Source: Liolophura sinensis (Eukaryota > Mollusca > Polyplacophora > Chitonida > Chitonidae). Taken from it: a DNA stretch of 60,000 nucleotides. Below are positions 43,370 to 54,394 of this stretch, piece by piece (positions within the stretch are counted from its first letter, which is position 1; each line of letters starts with the position of its first letter). The notes beneath the pieces were generated by a model. It did not search any database. It saw only the letters and a list, made by a program, of their open reading frames with translations, and was not told the origin of the DNA. The DNA lies in the NCBI RefSeq assembly GCF_032854445.1, contig NC_088302.1:41174191-41234190 (forward strand), read 5' to 3'. A program made the translations under genes and the position numbers.

Positions 43370-45940
43370 CAAGGAGGCGCATCTCTATGACAATAAGCCA
43401 AGGTGTGGACACCATCTTCGGCAATCCAGCGCTTACTATCGAAGGGGGACAGTGAGACCATATTATGGTGCTGTCCATAGATATGGTGGCGCTCTCATCG
43501 CAGCACGTCCATACCGTGACGGAAGATCTTCTTTTCGAAGAGGGCCTCTTTGTACTGCTTATGGCGGATGTGCTTTTCCACATCACCCTTTTTCACGCCC
43601 TTGGCCTTCTTGATGTTAGCTCCGCCGGCCTCCAGAATGGAGTACATCTTGGGACGCAGACCTATGTATTCGGCGATCGGTCGCCCTGCGCACTCGTCCT
43701 TCATTTTCCCCAAGACCTTCATATTTGCTATGCTGTGCAGGGGGTGGTCTTGGGGGTGAGGTGTCGTACAGGTTTGCATTCTCAGCCATATCCCTATAAA
43801 CATCCTCAGTATGAATCTCGAATAGCAGACTATCCGTGTCAGTGTAGAGGAGCTGGCAACGCTCTCCGTACTGGGCCTTCATGTGATTGTAGTAGAAGTC
43901 GTACATCAGGTGCTTTGAGAGATCTAGAATGCTCATGCCTACATAGATAGGTCGGTTTAGGACTAGACGGGTCTTGTGCATCTGAATCGCTGCGAGGTCA
44001 TCATCAAATATGTTTGCCCGTGCGAAGCTCGGGCTGGTTATCAAGCGTCGGGGCTTGTCGTCTTCTCCAGAGCGTACCAGCTTGACGTCCACACGCTTCC
44101 GAAGGTTCTCCATAGTTTTTCCGAAGACCGAGTTGTTCATTAGCTTGTACAGGTCCTTCTCGAATTTACTCGCGGCCGTTTTTCGGAGCTCGGTGTTCAT
44201 CCTGATATAGGGTTCCCTCCAAGGGCTCTGGTCGAATCTCAGGGCCCGGGAACCTTTGTCAGGCGCATTCCCAGAGACAGATACAGCTGTAGGTTCCGGT
44301 AGTGCAGGACGTACCGTTCCTTGTTGCGGAGGTCGGGAACCAGCTTTTCGACTTCGGTAGGCGCTTTCTTACCGAGAAGACCGTGCTGATAGTCGGACAT
44401 CCACTCCTTCTGGGCCACCAGACGCTCCGGAGCTAATGGGTAGCCGTTATGTGCGTTATGTAGGTCGGCCGGATACTCTAGGTCGACCTCGAGGATGTAA
44501 CCAGAAGGACTGTCGTGGGGGTGGGTAGCAATCGTTTCACCGAGACGCTGCGCGTCACCTACCCACTTAAAGCTGCCCGTTGGAAGAAACTGACTCATAG
44601 CCCAGCCATATAGATTATTGGCGTCTAGGTATTGGATGTAGCTGTTTGGACTTTCGGGGTTGTATCCCTCCACCTGCGGATTATTGACTTTGGCGTATCG
44701 CTTACTTACCATGGAGATACCTCCTCGCAACCCCTTCTCAATGAAGAGATGTTGGTCATAGTCAGTCAACAGCTCCAGCTCTACCCTGGTCTTCTTGAAC
44801 AGCACATCCCACGAGAGACCTGGGCTCGTAAAGTAGTGAGCGGGGTCCAATCCATACTGCCGTAAACAAGTCTTCCGGAAGGCCTCAAACACATCAGCTG
44901 ATAGGAGCACGTCTGTGCGGCAGTAAAGATCTGTGTTGTCTTTCAGATTGGTGCAGTCAAATACCTTCCATACCTGTTGAGCATGGATGTAGTCCTCATC
45001 GCTAATGCCTGAGAATTTGGGCTTACTGTAGAAAGCCTCTTTGGGTGGTAGGCTGGACTCGTCGAAGCGCTCCCAGGAGTCTCATAGGGGTAGACGCCCT
45101 TGCGCATGAGTTACGTTTTTCTTCGGCAGGCTCATACCGGGCTGTGATGTGGAAAGCCTCAGGTTTGTTGGCCTCTACCAGATTGTCAAGGGAAGTCGGG
45201 AAGAATTGAACGCTGTCCATGAAGCGGAGCTGCCCCAGTGAGAAGGAGATGTACTTTTCCGTGTTGTTGGGGATGCAGGAGATGCGGCCCTCCACCTTAC
45301 TTATGGCTTACACCAAGAGGTGCCCGTCGTAGCCCCGTAGGTTGTGGAAGACTACCGGTATGGCTGTTTTAGGACCCAGCCGCAACTTTAGGTTGCATAC
45401 GTTATGGGCCGCGCCTCTGTACTTGCCGGTGATATGGCAGTGATCGCGCACAGAATCGGCGCCTAGAGGCTTCTCACACACGTGACAGGTTGCGGCGTTG
45501 TTGTGGGCCTGCCAATCGTGGGCAGTCATCCTCATGGCTATAGGGTTAGCTAGAACATTTTTGATTTCCCGCTCCTCCTGCCGGAGAGCTCTGAGGAAGT
45601 GCTCCGTCACGTTAGGGCCTCTGTGTTCCGCGGGGTGTTTTGTGCGGCCGTCACAACGCACCACAACATAGCAGTAACTACATGGCTCGTGGTGCTGAGT
45701 GTTGCTCTCTGTAGGTGACGCGGGTGGGCCTTCAACCTTTTTGGTCAGAAACTCAAAGTCGGCATATATGATGAACGGATCCGGTAGCTGTTTGTGGTGG
45801 TTTTATAGGTGAACTTGTTTTCCCCCTCCTGGGGCATTTCCACCCTCACCGCCGTCTGGCCGGCATTCCGGCTCATGCGCCACGAGCAGGTCCTCCCTTG
45901 TTTAACCGTGTAGACAACGCTCGCAGAAGTGTTTGCGACT
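43370..45940 (-). pseudogene. Polinton protein-primed DNA polymerase B, exonuclease and polymerase domains, frameshifted
   Basis: Replicates the element by protein priming. In order on the minus strand: a Cys-rich end of the N-terminal region (CERCLHG, about 45900); exonuclease motif I YADFEF near 45755; a Cys/His HNH-like block (CHVCEKPLG, VRDHCHITGKYRG) at 45420-45490; exo II (FHNLRGYDGHL) near 45320; PNNTEKYISFSLGQ near 45250; YFTSPGLSWD; GLRGGISMVSKRYA; polymerase motif A DANNLYGWAM near 44615; motif B KLMNNSVFGKTMEN near 44120; motif C YTDTDSLL near 43835; C-terminal ECAGRPIAEYIGLRPKMY at 43650-43700. The frame changes near 45790, 45300, 45060, 44225, 43750 and 43570. All catalytic motifs are still readable. 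Confidence 0.9.
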
Positions 45941-45947
45941 TGGCGTT

Positions 45948-47054
45948 TTACTTTCTTGGAACAGGAGACGGTTGAGATCTTTTATCCACGTATAATGGAA
46001 TTTGCCTGCCTTCCCAATCAGCAGCACATTGATTCGGAGCGTGTCGCCGGGCTGCTTGCTGAGGCGATGCACGACCACACCCCTTGTCCCACCCGAAAAC
46101 GTTGATGGCAAGGTCGTTATTTCCCTCCACTTTAGGGATCTGAGAAATGGGCGTGGGGGCGTCGATCCCACCAAAGTTAAGATCATCATTGGTGGGATAC
46201 TTTGTTGGTCTCTGAGGGTTTCTGGCGGATGGAAATAAGGCAGACCGGAGTGCCCATCGGAGGCAGTCGTCGTCTTTGTTCTTCACGTTGATGACTGCTT
46301 TCTTATCACTCACAGCTGCCGGTAGGGGGATGTAGAACCCGCCTCTCAGGGGATGATACCTTGCAATGTCAAGCCAGAGTGTTTGCACGCCATTTACAAC
46401 CCACCCTGACCCTCGCTGTGTCCATTTTTCTAGCACCTCCTGGATGGCGGGGAAGGCCTTATCTAGAGCCCCGTCAATGTCACCAGCCTCTAAGAGGGCC
46501 TCCTGTTTGCTGTGGAGTACTGGGCTGATATACTCTTCACCGCCATCGGCGTTGTCCTTTCGTAGCTGAACCCTGAGGCCTAGTTGGGACTTAACCCCGT
46601 TGAGTGCCAGGATCTCTTCTTCTAGCTTCTGGCGAATAATGATTCGTATTTCTTCTAAGAAGGCTACGGGGTCCCTCCAAACACCTTCGGGTACGTCCAT
46701 CTGCCAGACCCGGAGGAGATTCCTTATGGCCCTGCTGGTGTTAGTGAATTCTAGTTTCTTTTCACCTAGCACTTCATCCAACTCCTCGTCACTGAGGAAG
46801 TTCTTTTCACCTAGCACTTCATCCAACTCCGCGTTACTGAGCAAGGTCTTGTTGTCTTGCTTCCACTTAGCCTTCCACTTGGCCCCAGCCGTTTTATACC
46901 TGTTGAGGATCCCCTGCAATTCTTCCAAGGCAATGCTGGACCGTGGGTACTTAGGCCGCACACCTATGAGCGTCTCATACTCCTCCCGTAGTGCTCGCGC
47001 TTTTTGGTGATGCCTCATTGTACGCGTCTGTATGCATAATGCATTTGTATGCAT
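45948..47054 (-). CDS. N-terminal extension of the Polinton polymerase (368 codons open)
   Basis: The largest open piece of the polymerase gene. After two charged coiled-coil-like stretches comes a tandem 15-16-residue repeat (ELDEVLGEK twice, 46755-46840), then LDIARYHPLRGGFYIPLP and the conserved segment KNKDDDCLRWALRSALFP followed by DDLNFGGI and TPISQIPKVE, found upstream of the exonuclease domain in Polinton and adintovirus-type polymerases. The frame is left near 46085; the continuation (LRINVLLIGKAGKFHYTWIK) lies in another frame. The likely start is the Met at 47018 (MRHHQKARALREEY) or the first Met at 47054. This region may include the terminal-protein function, but that is inference. 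Confidence 0.8.
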   Translation of the reverse strand: MHTNALCIQTRTMRHHQKARALREEYETLIGVRPKYPRSSIALEELQGILNRYKTAGAKWKAKWKQDNKTLLSNAELDEVLGEKNFLSDEELDEVLGEKKLEFTNTSRAIRNLLRVWQMDVPEGVWRDPVAFLEEIRIIIRQKLEEEILALNGVKSQLGLRVQLRKDNADGGEEYISPVLHSKQEALLEAGDIDGALDKAFPAIQEVLEKWTQRGSGWVVNGVQTLWLDIARYHPLRGGFYIPLPAAVSDKKAVINVKNKDDDCLRWALRSALFPSARNPQRPTKYPTNDDLNFGGIDAPTPISQIPKVEGNNDLAINVFGWDKGCGRASPQQAARRHAPNQCAADWEGRQIPLYVDKRSQPSPVPRK

Positions 47055-47069
47055 AATTACACCGACTCT

Positions 47070-47348
47070 CTAACTGTAAATGTCGATAGCCGCCAGCCGT
47101 TTGAACTCGTCCAAGAAAGCCTTGAGCCTCCGCTTCCTTTCACACGTCTGGACCCTATTATGTCCGCAGGCCATGCAAAGCCGAAACCGGTTTTTAACGC
47201 CCCGGCCACAGCTAATACATGGCTGGGTGCCAGGACCCTCCCGCAGACGGTATAGGTGAACCCCGCAGTACTCCCCCAGACAACTTTTACCACAGAGTTC
47301 CGTGGAGCCGATGAGAAGCCACCGGCAATTATTGTAACCCTTTGGCAT
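47070..47348 (-). CDS. Small zinc-ribbon-like Polinton protein (about 92 aa)
   Basis: A minus-strand frame between the right TIR and the polymerase. Start placed at MPKGYNNCRW (47348); an in-frame Met at 47390 is an alternative. Cys-rich N-terminal half (CGKSCLGEYCG) and a CxxC-x10-CxxC motif (PCISCGRGVKN then RLCMACG), followed by a basic helix (ERKRRLKAFLDEFKRL). It suggests a nucleic-acid-binding zinc ribbon. No frameshift was seen. Function unknown. Confidence 0.6.
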   Translation of the reverse strand: MPKGYNNCRWLLIGSTELCGKSCLGEYCGVHLYRLREGPGTQPCISCGRGVKNRFRLCMACGHNRVQTCERKRRLKAFLDEFKRLAAIDIYS

Positions 47349-47406
47349 GTTGTTGTATACACAATTGGTGTAGAAGCATATCTGATGCAATGGGTATGTC
47401 TAATAG

Positions 47407-47486
47407 AACCCCAGAAGCAGGGAAGGGGGCTGGGGAGCCCCTATTTATCGTGGGGAGGGTGTGCCAGAACCTATAGTGTGTATACT
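47407..47486. repeat. Right terminal inverted repeat of the Polinton
   Basis: The reverse complement reads AGTATACACACTATAGGTTC, then TGGCACACCCTCCCC and, after a divergent dozen bases, AAATAGGGGCTCCCCAGCCC, matching 32833-32912. Beyond about 80 bases the two ends are unrelated. Confidence 0.88.
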
Positions 47487-47659
47487 ACTACATCTAAGGC
47501 AACCCAGAGATCTTTTAGTCGCTATGTAATTTAAAAATACATTCTGTCAACAAGGGGTGACAGTACTTGCCATTCTCCCATATACCTCACATATTCTTGG
47601 GCGTATACACATTGTATGCCCCACGACATGAGTTTAAAATAGTATTTCGACATAGAACT

Positions 47660-47830
47660 GAAGAAAAAGACTACAGCATACACGTAATAGTAAAACCAAA
47701 GGAGCGACGACGGTGTAATGACAAATGTTCGCCCGTAACGGCCTCTTGACAATTTACCTCACTTAGGTTTATTGTTACCTGTTTATGCAGGTGCATTATT
47801 AGTACCATCTTAAAGCCACATCTTATGGAG
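47660..47830 (+). repeat. Interspersed repeat R1, partial copy
   Basis: GGCCTCTTGACAATTTACCT followed by CACTTAGGTTTATTGTTACC and a GCATTATTAGTACCA block corresponding to the ATAAATAGTAGCA part of R1. Confidence 0.55.
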
Positions 47831-48689
47831 ATTTATGTACAAAAATGCAGCGATGTTCATTACACTTTAATAGACGTCACTCTATTGTCATCCCATTCAA
47901 TAAACTCTCACGTGGAAACGACGTAAGACGACAAGGACAAATTCGGGGATTCTTATTCGAGCAGCAGAATCTTGGCTTATGCAGAAAGGAGACACACGTT
48001 TCTACTCCTGGAATTGTGTTGTGTGGTGCAGACAAGACAATGACATGCCATGTGAGGTATATATATTGCCGCGTGGTACTGTGTATGATCACTGGTAGAT
48101 AAGCATAAAAGTCTTGGACGAGCAGGTCGTGGGCTTATGCTCTCCTGGGTTGTGGTGAACGTTGGTGTTGCAAAATGGGCAAAAGTTAAAGGAGCAATGC
48201 ATAGTTGTGAGGCTCTCTCATCAGGTTGACACGTCTGGTTTCAGATGTCCACCACATGACCGACGATTTTCTAGTAAAAATTACATAATGCGAGAAAGGC
48301 ATTTATTTGCCGCGACCAAAACACGAATCCCAAGGACAGGTGTAATGGAGTAGTTCGTGGGGATATGTCCGCACAAGGCTGGCACATTTCCACATAGCCT
48401 TACGGTAAGGCACTGTAGCGTTTGAACCAGTGCTAAACCACTCGGCTTTACCTTGTTTGGGACTGGTTCAAAAGAATAAAACATCAGGAGATGTGCTCTA
48501 AGGGGAGCTTGTTGTGTGTTTTGTTTGTGTGTAGGTTGAGAATAAAGAAAACAAAATCGAACTACTTTCCACGACATTGTTTAAAGACACAGAAAGCACC
48601 AAGATGACAGACCTTTAAAGTCCAGGGAAATTGTTTGGTTTATTTTTGACATAAATCGTGGTTTGAAAAACATCAGATTTTACGGTGGT

Positions 48690-49215
48690 CTATGCATCGA
48701 AACAGACATTCATATATCAGCCGTCAACAATAAGGACGTTCCAGGTCAATAATCGTAAGCCCACTTCCCAAGAACGTATAACACAAACCACCAAACAACT
48801 AAGAAAGTGTATAAAGTACGAAAAAAAAAAGGACGAAACCATGCAAAGAGAAGCAATCAACAGCTTTCAACGATGCTGAAGAGACGCAAGGTATATTCTA
48901 GGCGGCTGAGTGAAATCAGAATTCAAAACCTGTACCATGCTAGAATTTGAATTGCGGATAACAAAATATGTATCTCAGTTGCGCCTTGATTGCAACCGAT
49001 CATATATCAAACGTGGCGATCGAATTCAACACGATGAATATAGGCCTACTGCCCCTAGCCCTGGAGGAATAGGAATTAGACACATCATAAAGCAGAGTGC
49101 CAGATATTTTGGACAATTTCCTAATATTTACTTACAAGAGAATTATACTCATTGTAAAACATAAGAAGGCGTTTGATGGAATAACCATAAAAATAATGAA
49201 CTCAGAGGGTGTTAG
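48690..49215 (+). repeat. Interspersed repeat R2, longest plus copy
   Basis: Begins near CATTCATATATCAGCCGTCA followed by GGACGTTCCAGGTCAATAAT and continues to AGAGAATTATACTCATTG. The parts match 55985-56290 (same order), 4600-5010 (inverted) and 52480-52665. Interrupted by some indels. Confidence 0.65.
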
Positions 49216-49310
49216 AGATATTACATCCATATTTCGCTTGATATACTTCGTTTCAAGGTCCATTCGGCGAATGCATTCGTGGATCTATATGTAAACGCAT
49301 TTGAAAGATA

Positions 49311-49477
49311 AAGTGTGAGTTCAAGTCTAGCTCACATTGGCTTCGACTCAGGTGGTGCTAGCAACCGTCGTGAGTATCTCCCGGGCTCTGCCAGTTTTCT
49401 TCTCACCACTATGCTGGCTGCCATCGTTCAAGTGCAATACTCTTCAGTACGGTGTGATCCTCCAATCAAATACGTAT
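49311..49477 (+). mobile_element. Main-family SINE, headless, diverged
   Basis: Starts at the B box (GTGAGTTCAAGTCTAGCTCA) and keeps the CTCCCGGGCTCTGCC and ATGCTGGCTGCC blocks and a degraded tail, directly abutting the next copy. Confidence 0.8.
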
Positions 49478-49635
49478 GTGGGAAGGTTTGTCAGCTACCT
49501 GCGGATGGTCGTGGGTTTCCCCCGGGTTCTGCCCGGTTTCCACCCACCATAATGCTGGCCGCCGTCGTATAAGTGAAATATTCTTGAGTATGGCGTAAAA
49601 CACCAATCAAAAAAAAAATCCAATCAAATAAATAA
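49478..49635 (+). mobile_element. Main-family SINE, 3' part, well preserved
   Basis: ACGTATGTGGGAAGG start, CTGCGGATGGTCGTGGGTTT, CCACCATAATGCTGGCCGCC, GTATAAGTGAAATATTCTTG and an AAAT tail with a small duplication (CCAATCAAAAAAAAAATCC AATCAAAT). Confidence 0.88.
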
Positions 49636-50504
49636 AATCATTTTATATTCCTGAAACGGGGAAAAGTACGGCTATTTAATTTTATGTCTGTATTTAATGG
49701 ACAGGTGGCCAGGAAAAGCCGTTATATCAACGCATTCGCTATCTCCCTTAAATACAACCATGTATTATTACATGGAATAGCTCCTGCTGACTAAAAGTTG
49801 AAATTATGCCCCATGTATACTGTCCTACATTGCTTACATGACTAAGGGCTTTCCACATCTTTCAGTAGCATGACTAAGGGCTTTCGACTTCTTTCCACTT
49901 CGTGCCAATTTATGTCTGGGATGGGGTACATGGCACTTTATGCTTTTTGAAGGTCACGTACTGGTGCTATGATACCTAAGTTTGTTGACATCTGGCAGTG
50001 GGATTGGGCCAGTTCAGTTACGGGTAGGTTATTTATCAAACTTAGCATTACTTTAACAATGAACAACAATTTATGTCGTGTGTGTCGGTAAGATGAGTGT
50101 TTACGTTGTCATATGGGTATACTTACTTGCAGACTATTTATTTTACATCCCTGTCTCATGAAGGCTTTTGTGAGAAATGTTTCAGTGGACGATTAAACAT
50201 CTTTTATTCAGCTGTTTACACCATAGTGGCAATGGTCACAGTTTTTACACAAATTACGTCAATACTGGGCCGTGATAAGAATAATCTGTTGTTAAAAGAA
50301 ATCACAAACCTGACTGATTTTTGCTGTGTGTTGGAGATTTTAACAAAAGTGACACCATATGTATGCTTCTGGATTCCAGTTGTACTTGACAATTTTATGA
50401 AGGAGGAGTCATTAGGTGTGTGTACAGCTGTGTCTTCTGGAGACAGGGCGAGTCCATGTTGCCAAATTGCTGTAGCCACTGAAGTATTTTTGAATATAAA
50501 ATAA

Positions 50505-50715
50505 TGACGTACAGCATAGAGAGTAAAACGGCGGCAGCAATGACAGTTGGATGGCCGGCAAATGGTAACACCTAACCCGTGAAATACCGCCTCTTGTCAA
50601 TTTACCTTATTCAGGGTTTTTATTTAACTGATCATGTAAATGCATAAATAGTAGCAATTTACACGCCTCACAGCACCATGACTTAAGCAGAATTAGGTAA
50701 AAAAAATGCAGTGAT
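50505..50715 (+). repeat. Interspersed repeat R1, longest copy
   Basis: Order: TACAGCATAGAGAGTAAAAC, GGCCGGCAAATGGTAACACC, CCGTGAAATACCGCCTCTTG, TCAATTTACCTTATTCAGGG, TGTAAATGCATAAATAGTAG. It joins the halves seen separately at 3335-3420 and 3779-3930. Confidence 0.7.
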
Positions 50716-50878
50716 GCCTTCTGCAATTTATTAGGCGTCACAGGTCTAGAATTACTCAAAATGCTGTGTTGTCATCACAATGAACATTCAATCACATTAA
50801 AGCAATGCAACGGAACCAGGCCTTGTGGACGCGTAGTCCACTCGGAATTGTGACAGCAAAGATTCATGTATGTATATA

Positions 50879-51115
50879 TAATTTATTTATTTATTTCATT
50901 GGTGTTTTACGCCGCACCCAAGACGTCTGTTACGACGGCGACCAACATTTGTGGGAAGGGACACTCTCGACCATCGGCAGGTTGCTAGAAGACATTACAT
51001 TGTACGGCCGGAGGGGATGCCAGCTTGTGGTTGTCTTGAACACACAGCGAACGCATTGGTGAAAGACTCCTGGGTCATTGTGCCGTGCTGGCTCGCTAAC
51101 ACCTCGGCATCTCAG
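50879..51115 (-). mobile_element. Main-family SINE, near full length, minus strand
   Basis: Minus-strand reading gives a degraded tRNA head, TTCACCAATGCGTTCGCTGT, the CTCCGGCCGTAC block and the TACGGCGTAAAACACCAATG-like tail. Confidence 0.85.
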
Positions 51116-52479
51116 CCCCTATGTAGGGATCTATTCTTCAAGTTATACATCTAATCAGTGCTTCTTAACAACTCTTGTCTAAGCACATTCCATTCTTTAA
51201 TCTCCCTCCATACCTCTTCGTGCACACTACATCGGGGTTAGTACAGTAAATCCACCTCTGAACTGATGTACTTTCCTTATATATTTTAACACACTGAACA
51301 AACTCACGTTTCAACTCCACAACAAACAAGAATTGACCTCCCAGTTATGTACATCTGCTTTCCTATACCTACTACATACAAGTCATGTAATACTATGTAC
51401 ACTGTAAACAGCGCCTGTGTAAATACCTGCAGATGTGTCCGTGCTTGGTGTATATATGCAATGCCATGCATAGATACAATTTTTATCTGGTCAAGTTAAC
51501 TCCCTTTTTCAGCGTGTGACAGCCCTGATGACCCAAATCTTGGAGAACTCAAACGTGTTTCATGTTATGTACATGTATATTTATCCTGCTGGGAGTGATT
51601 CAGTGTTTCTCAGATTCTTTATGCTATATGTGAAGGAACATTTGAAAATATTTTCTTCTATGAGTGGTCAACGAAAGTTTTACTAATGTTGGTGTGCTCA
51701 TCTCACAAAAACAGGGCCTAAAAGTTAAATAAAGTTCGAATTACCCAAAATACTCCACTGTCATCACAGTTAGTAAGTTATAACAGGAAAAAGAATGCAA
51801 ACAAACCAGGGTCTCGGGGATGTTTAGTACACCAGCTTGCTCTACAGTTTACTCTGGCTCAAAAGTAAAGATTAAAAAGAAAAACGTTTGGATCGGATGC
51901 CTACATCACAAATGAAGCGCTGTCAAAGTATAAAATTAGACATGGCAAGAATCTGTTGATTCAAAATTTTTTGGAAGAAATGTTTCTTTAAAAGCTTTAA
52001 CTAATATGTGGAAAAAAACTTGCCAAGCAGACTAGAAAATCTGAAAGGAGAATTTCAGAATTGGAAAATAATAAATTTTTCTCTGGAATATACTGGTACA
52101 TATGAGTACGATGTTCTTGTCTCAGTCCGATTCCGTTTGATATGAAACTTGTTACATGACTAAACCAACCAGGATTATCTCCCCTAAACTTGGAGACGTC
52201 GCTCCTGTCTGAACACGATGCCATAGCATTTTCTGGACTACGTTTACTATCCTGGTACCAACTATGTGTGAGACTCGAATTTCTCATACGGATTTTAAGT
52301 CCAACATATTTCCAGTGAATCAGATGATGATAATTTTTATAAGGAAGAAACTAGTACGAAATAGCTGAGAGTCATATTGGACACGGTAATGGTACAAGAA
52401 AGTCCCAGAATGTCTCAAGGGAAACTGTCTCAATTTATTTTACCAAAGTTCTGTTTATATTCTGGTGTACAGTTTATAA

Positions 52480-52665
52480 AATTCACTGTTGAATTTACAG
52501 TTATATACAGTTATGAAGCAGAATGCAACAGATTGTGCACACTAGCCATATACACCTACAGGAGAATTATACTCAGGGCAAAACTTCAAAATCTTGAAGG
52601 CTTTCAATGGAAGTTTCGCACATCAGATTTAGCAGTAATAACTGGTGATGTTGGTTGAAATCGTT
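52480..52665 (+). repeat. Interspersed repeat R2, 3' part
   Basis: Shares AGAGAATTATACTC and the following AAGGC/TTTGATGGAA-like order with 49135-49215. Confidence 0.45.
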
Positions 52666-53481
52666 TACCCAGGGTTTCCGTGTATAAACCCCGTAAAATC
52701 TAGATTTCATTAATGATTCCACATGATGTGGGCGGAGCCTGTCACCAAAATATGTGATTGGTCACGAAGGCAATTTTCTACAGTTGGTGATCACAGATGA
52801 CAGACAAAGACGCCATCGTGATAAAAACTAACATTTCCAAAATAATAGCTTTCCTGTGAGGCCCAAATGGCGATACCAATATCGGAAACGTCCACAATGT
52901 ATCCATGTTATTAAAAAATCACAAACAATTTCCACATAAAGGTATTAAGTCATAAGATTCTGTTTCAGTTATGGTGACAAAAAGTCTAAAAGCCCGCGTT
53001 CTATAGACACCCTTATTACCACGAATTCACTAACTCGGTACCAAGATAAAATATGATTTCGAGGTTGAACTGATTACTATGAGCATCACGTTGTTGTATA
53101 TAAAAAAGATAAACGCACAGGCTAAGAGGTTTATAGTGACAAACAGTGACATCAATTTTCTGAATTTGACAGTCATGATGGTAAAGATGCGAGAAATACA
53201 TATAAAGTAATCCCAATATATTTAGGTTGTACAACAACAACAACATCGTTCGTTCATGACGCTAGAGAATTCACAAAACCATGAATAGGACTATACCGAC
53301 AACTGACAGTTATGATCAAAAATTTCCTTATGTTAAATTTTCTCTTCTCAACTCCCGAAACAAAAAAAGACATATCCCCGGTTTTTGAACCGTAATTTGT
53401 CATGGTATCATCACAGCTATCTACATATTTACATACTGATAGTGCAGTGTACAAGTATTAACAACGATACATAAATAATCA

Positions 53482-53628
53482 TTAACTTCTCTTCTCCCAG
53501 TTTTTAATCTCCTCGATTGTTTGAGGTAACTCTTTGTCCACGGTCTCCGTCAGTAGAAGCAGAAGAAAGCCAACCCCAATACAACAGCTGCCGTAAATAG
53601 TGCCTGGGAGCCAGGGGTAGTAATCAAT
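53482..53628 (-). CDS. SLC22 copy B exon 10 (C-terminus)
   Basis: 147 bases, IDYYPWLPGTIYGS to EEIKNWEKRS and stop at 53482-53484. The acceptor GACGTTGTAG resembles that of copy A. It lacks the lysine-rich extension. Confidence 0.92.
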   Translation of the reverse strand: MDYYPWLPGTIYGSCCIGVGFLLLLLTETVDKELPQTIEEIKNWEKRS

Positions 53629-53945
53629 CTACAACGTCACAAAAACACAACAGGCCATAGAGCATAACACAATATACAATATCACAAAACATACAACAGG
53701 TGATAGGGCATAACACCATCTACAATATCATAAAATACACAACAGGTCATAGAGCATAACACAATATACAATATCATAAAACACACATCAGGTCATAAGG
53801 CATAACATAATCTACAACATCACAAAATACACAACAGGTCACAGAGCATAATACAATATACAATATCACAAAATACACAACAGGTCATAGGGCATAACAC
53901 CATCTGCAATATCACAAACCACACATCAGGTTAGGGCACAACACG
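53629..53945. repeat. 44-bp minisatellite in intron 9 of copy B (about 7 units)
   Basis: Unit core: CACAACAGGTCATAGAGCAT then AACACAATATACAATATCAT. It begins at the exon 10 acceptor exactly as in copy A, has the same 44-base period and is clearly related, but differs by many fixed changes and has far fewer units. Confidence 0.9.
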
Positions 53946-54394
53946 TTATACCGTCCATCCATATGAGGCATTGCAATAAACAAGTGTTTTAATATTTTCA
54001 GTACCACAATTTTTGTATCCGTAATGATTACAGGAATGTGCTGATCAATCGTCAATCACATAAATGTCGTGACAAATAATCACAAAAGATTAGGGGGATG
54101 CACAGTGTAGGCTCTGGCGCAGCTCAGCCGTTGAGTCCCGCCCCACTCACTCAGTGGTCCTCAACCAACATCCCATCCTGCAGACAAAGTGTAAGACGCC
54201 ACCATTTAGATGCACCAACACCTACAGAGATACCTGGAGATGAACTCAGGCCATAGAACTACTTTGAGCCTACGTAGCTGTGTAGTGTAGATCTTGGGTT
54301 GGGGGGCCAGGTTCCATATTGCTAGGATAGAATTTTGGCAAATCAAGTAAATTAATGATTACATGCGATCATAAATTTAAACGTGTACACTTAC

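Larger units (their letters stand above)
32833..47486. mobile_element. Polinton/Maverick DNA transposon, rearranged
   Basis: The outer left end (AGTATACACACTATAAGTTC at 32833) and the right end (reverse complement AGTATACACACTATAGGTTC, ending 47486) form terminal inverted repeats of about 80 bases that start with AG, as Polintons do. Within lie a retroviral-type integrase, a protein-primed family B polymerase and small Polinton-type ORFs. Additional left-end copies occur at 37280 and 37424, so the autonomous unit may really be 37424-47486, with 32833-33309 a separate end fragment. The flanking hexamers ATCAAT and ACTACA do not match, so no target-site duplication supports the outer pair. Capsid, packaging ATPase and protease genes were not recognised. 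It sits between the transporter copies. Confidence 0.85.
47487..53481. other. Intergenic DNA between Polinton and transporter copy B
   Basis: Apart from the repeats listed separately (R1, R2 and SINE copies) I see no gene in these 6 kb. Open frames are short and have no domain character. 51130-52470 and 52670-53480 hold nothing I recognise. Confidence 0.5.

Noticed and set aside
43269-43586. 105-codon minus-strand frame overlapping the polymerase end
   Set aside because: Out of frame with the conserved C-terminal polymerase segment, and overlaps the integrase end.
32833-47486. Classic 6-bp target-site duplication for the Polinton
   Set aside because: Flanking hexamers ATCAAT (left) and ACTACA (right) differ; the other left termini at 37280 and 37424 do not match either.
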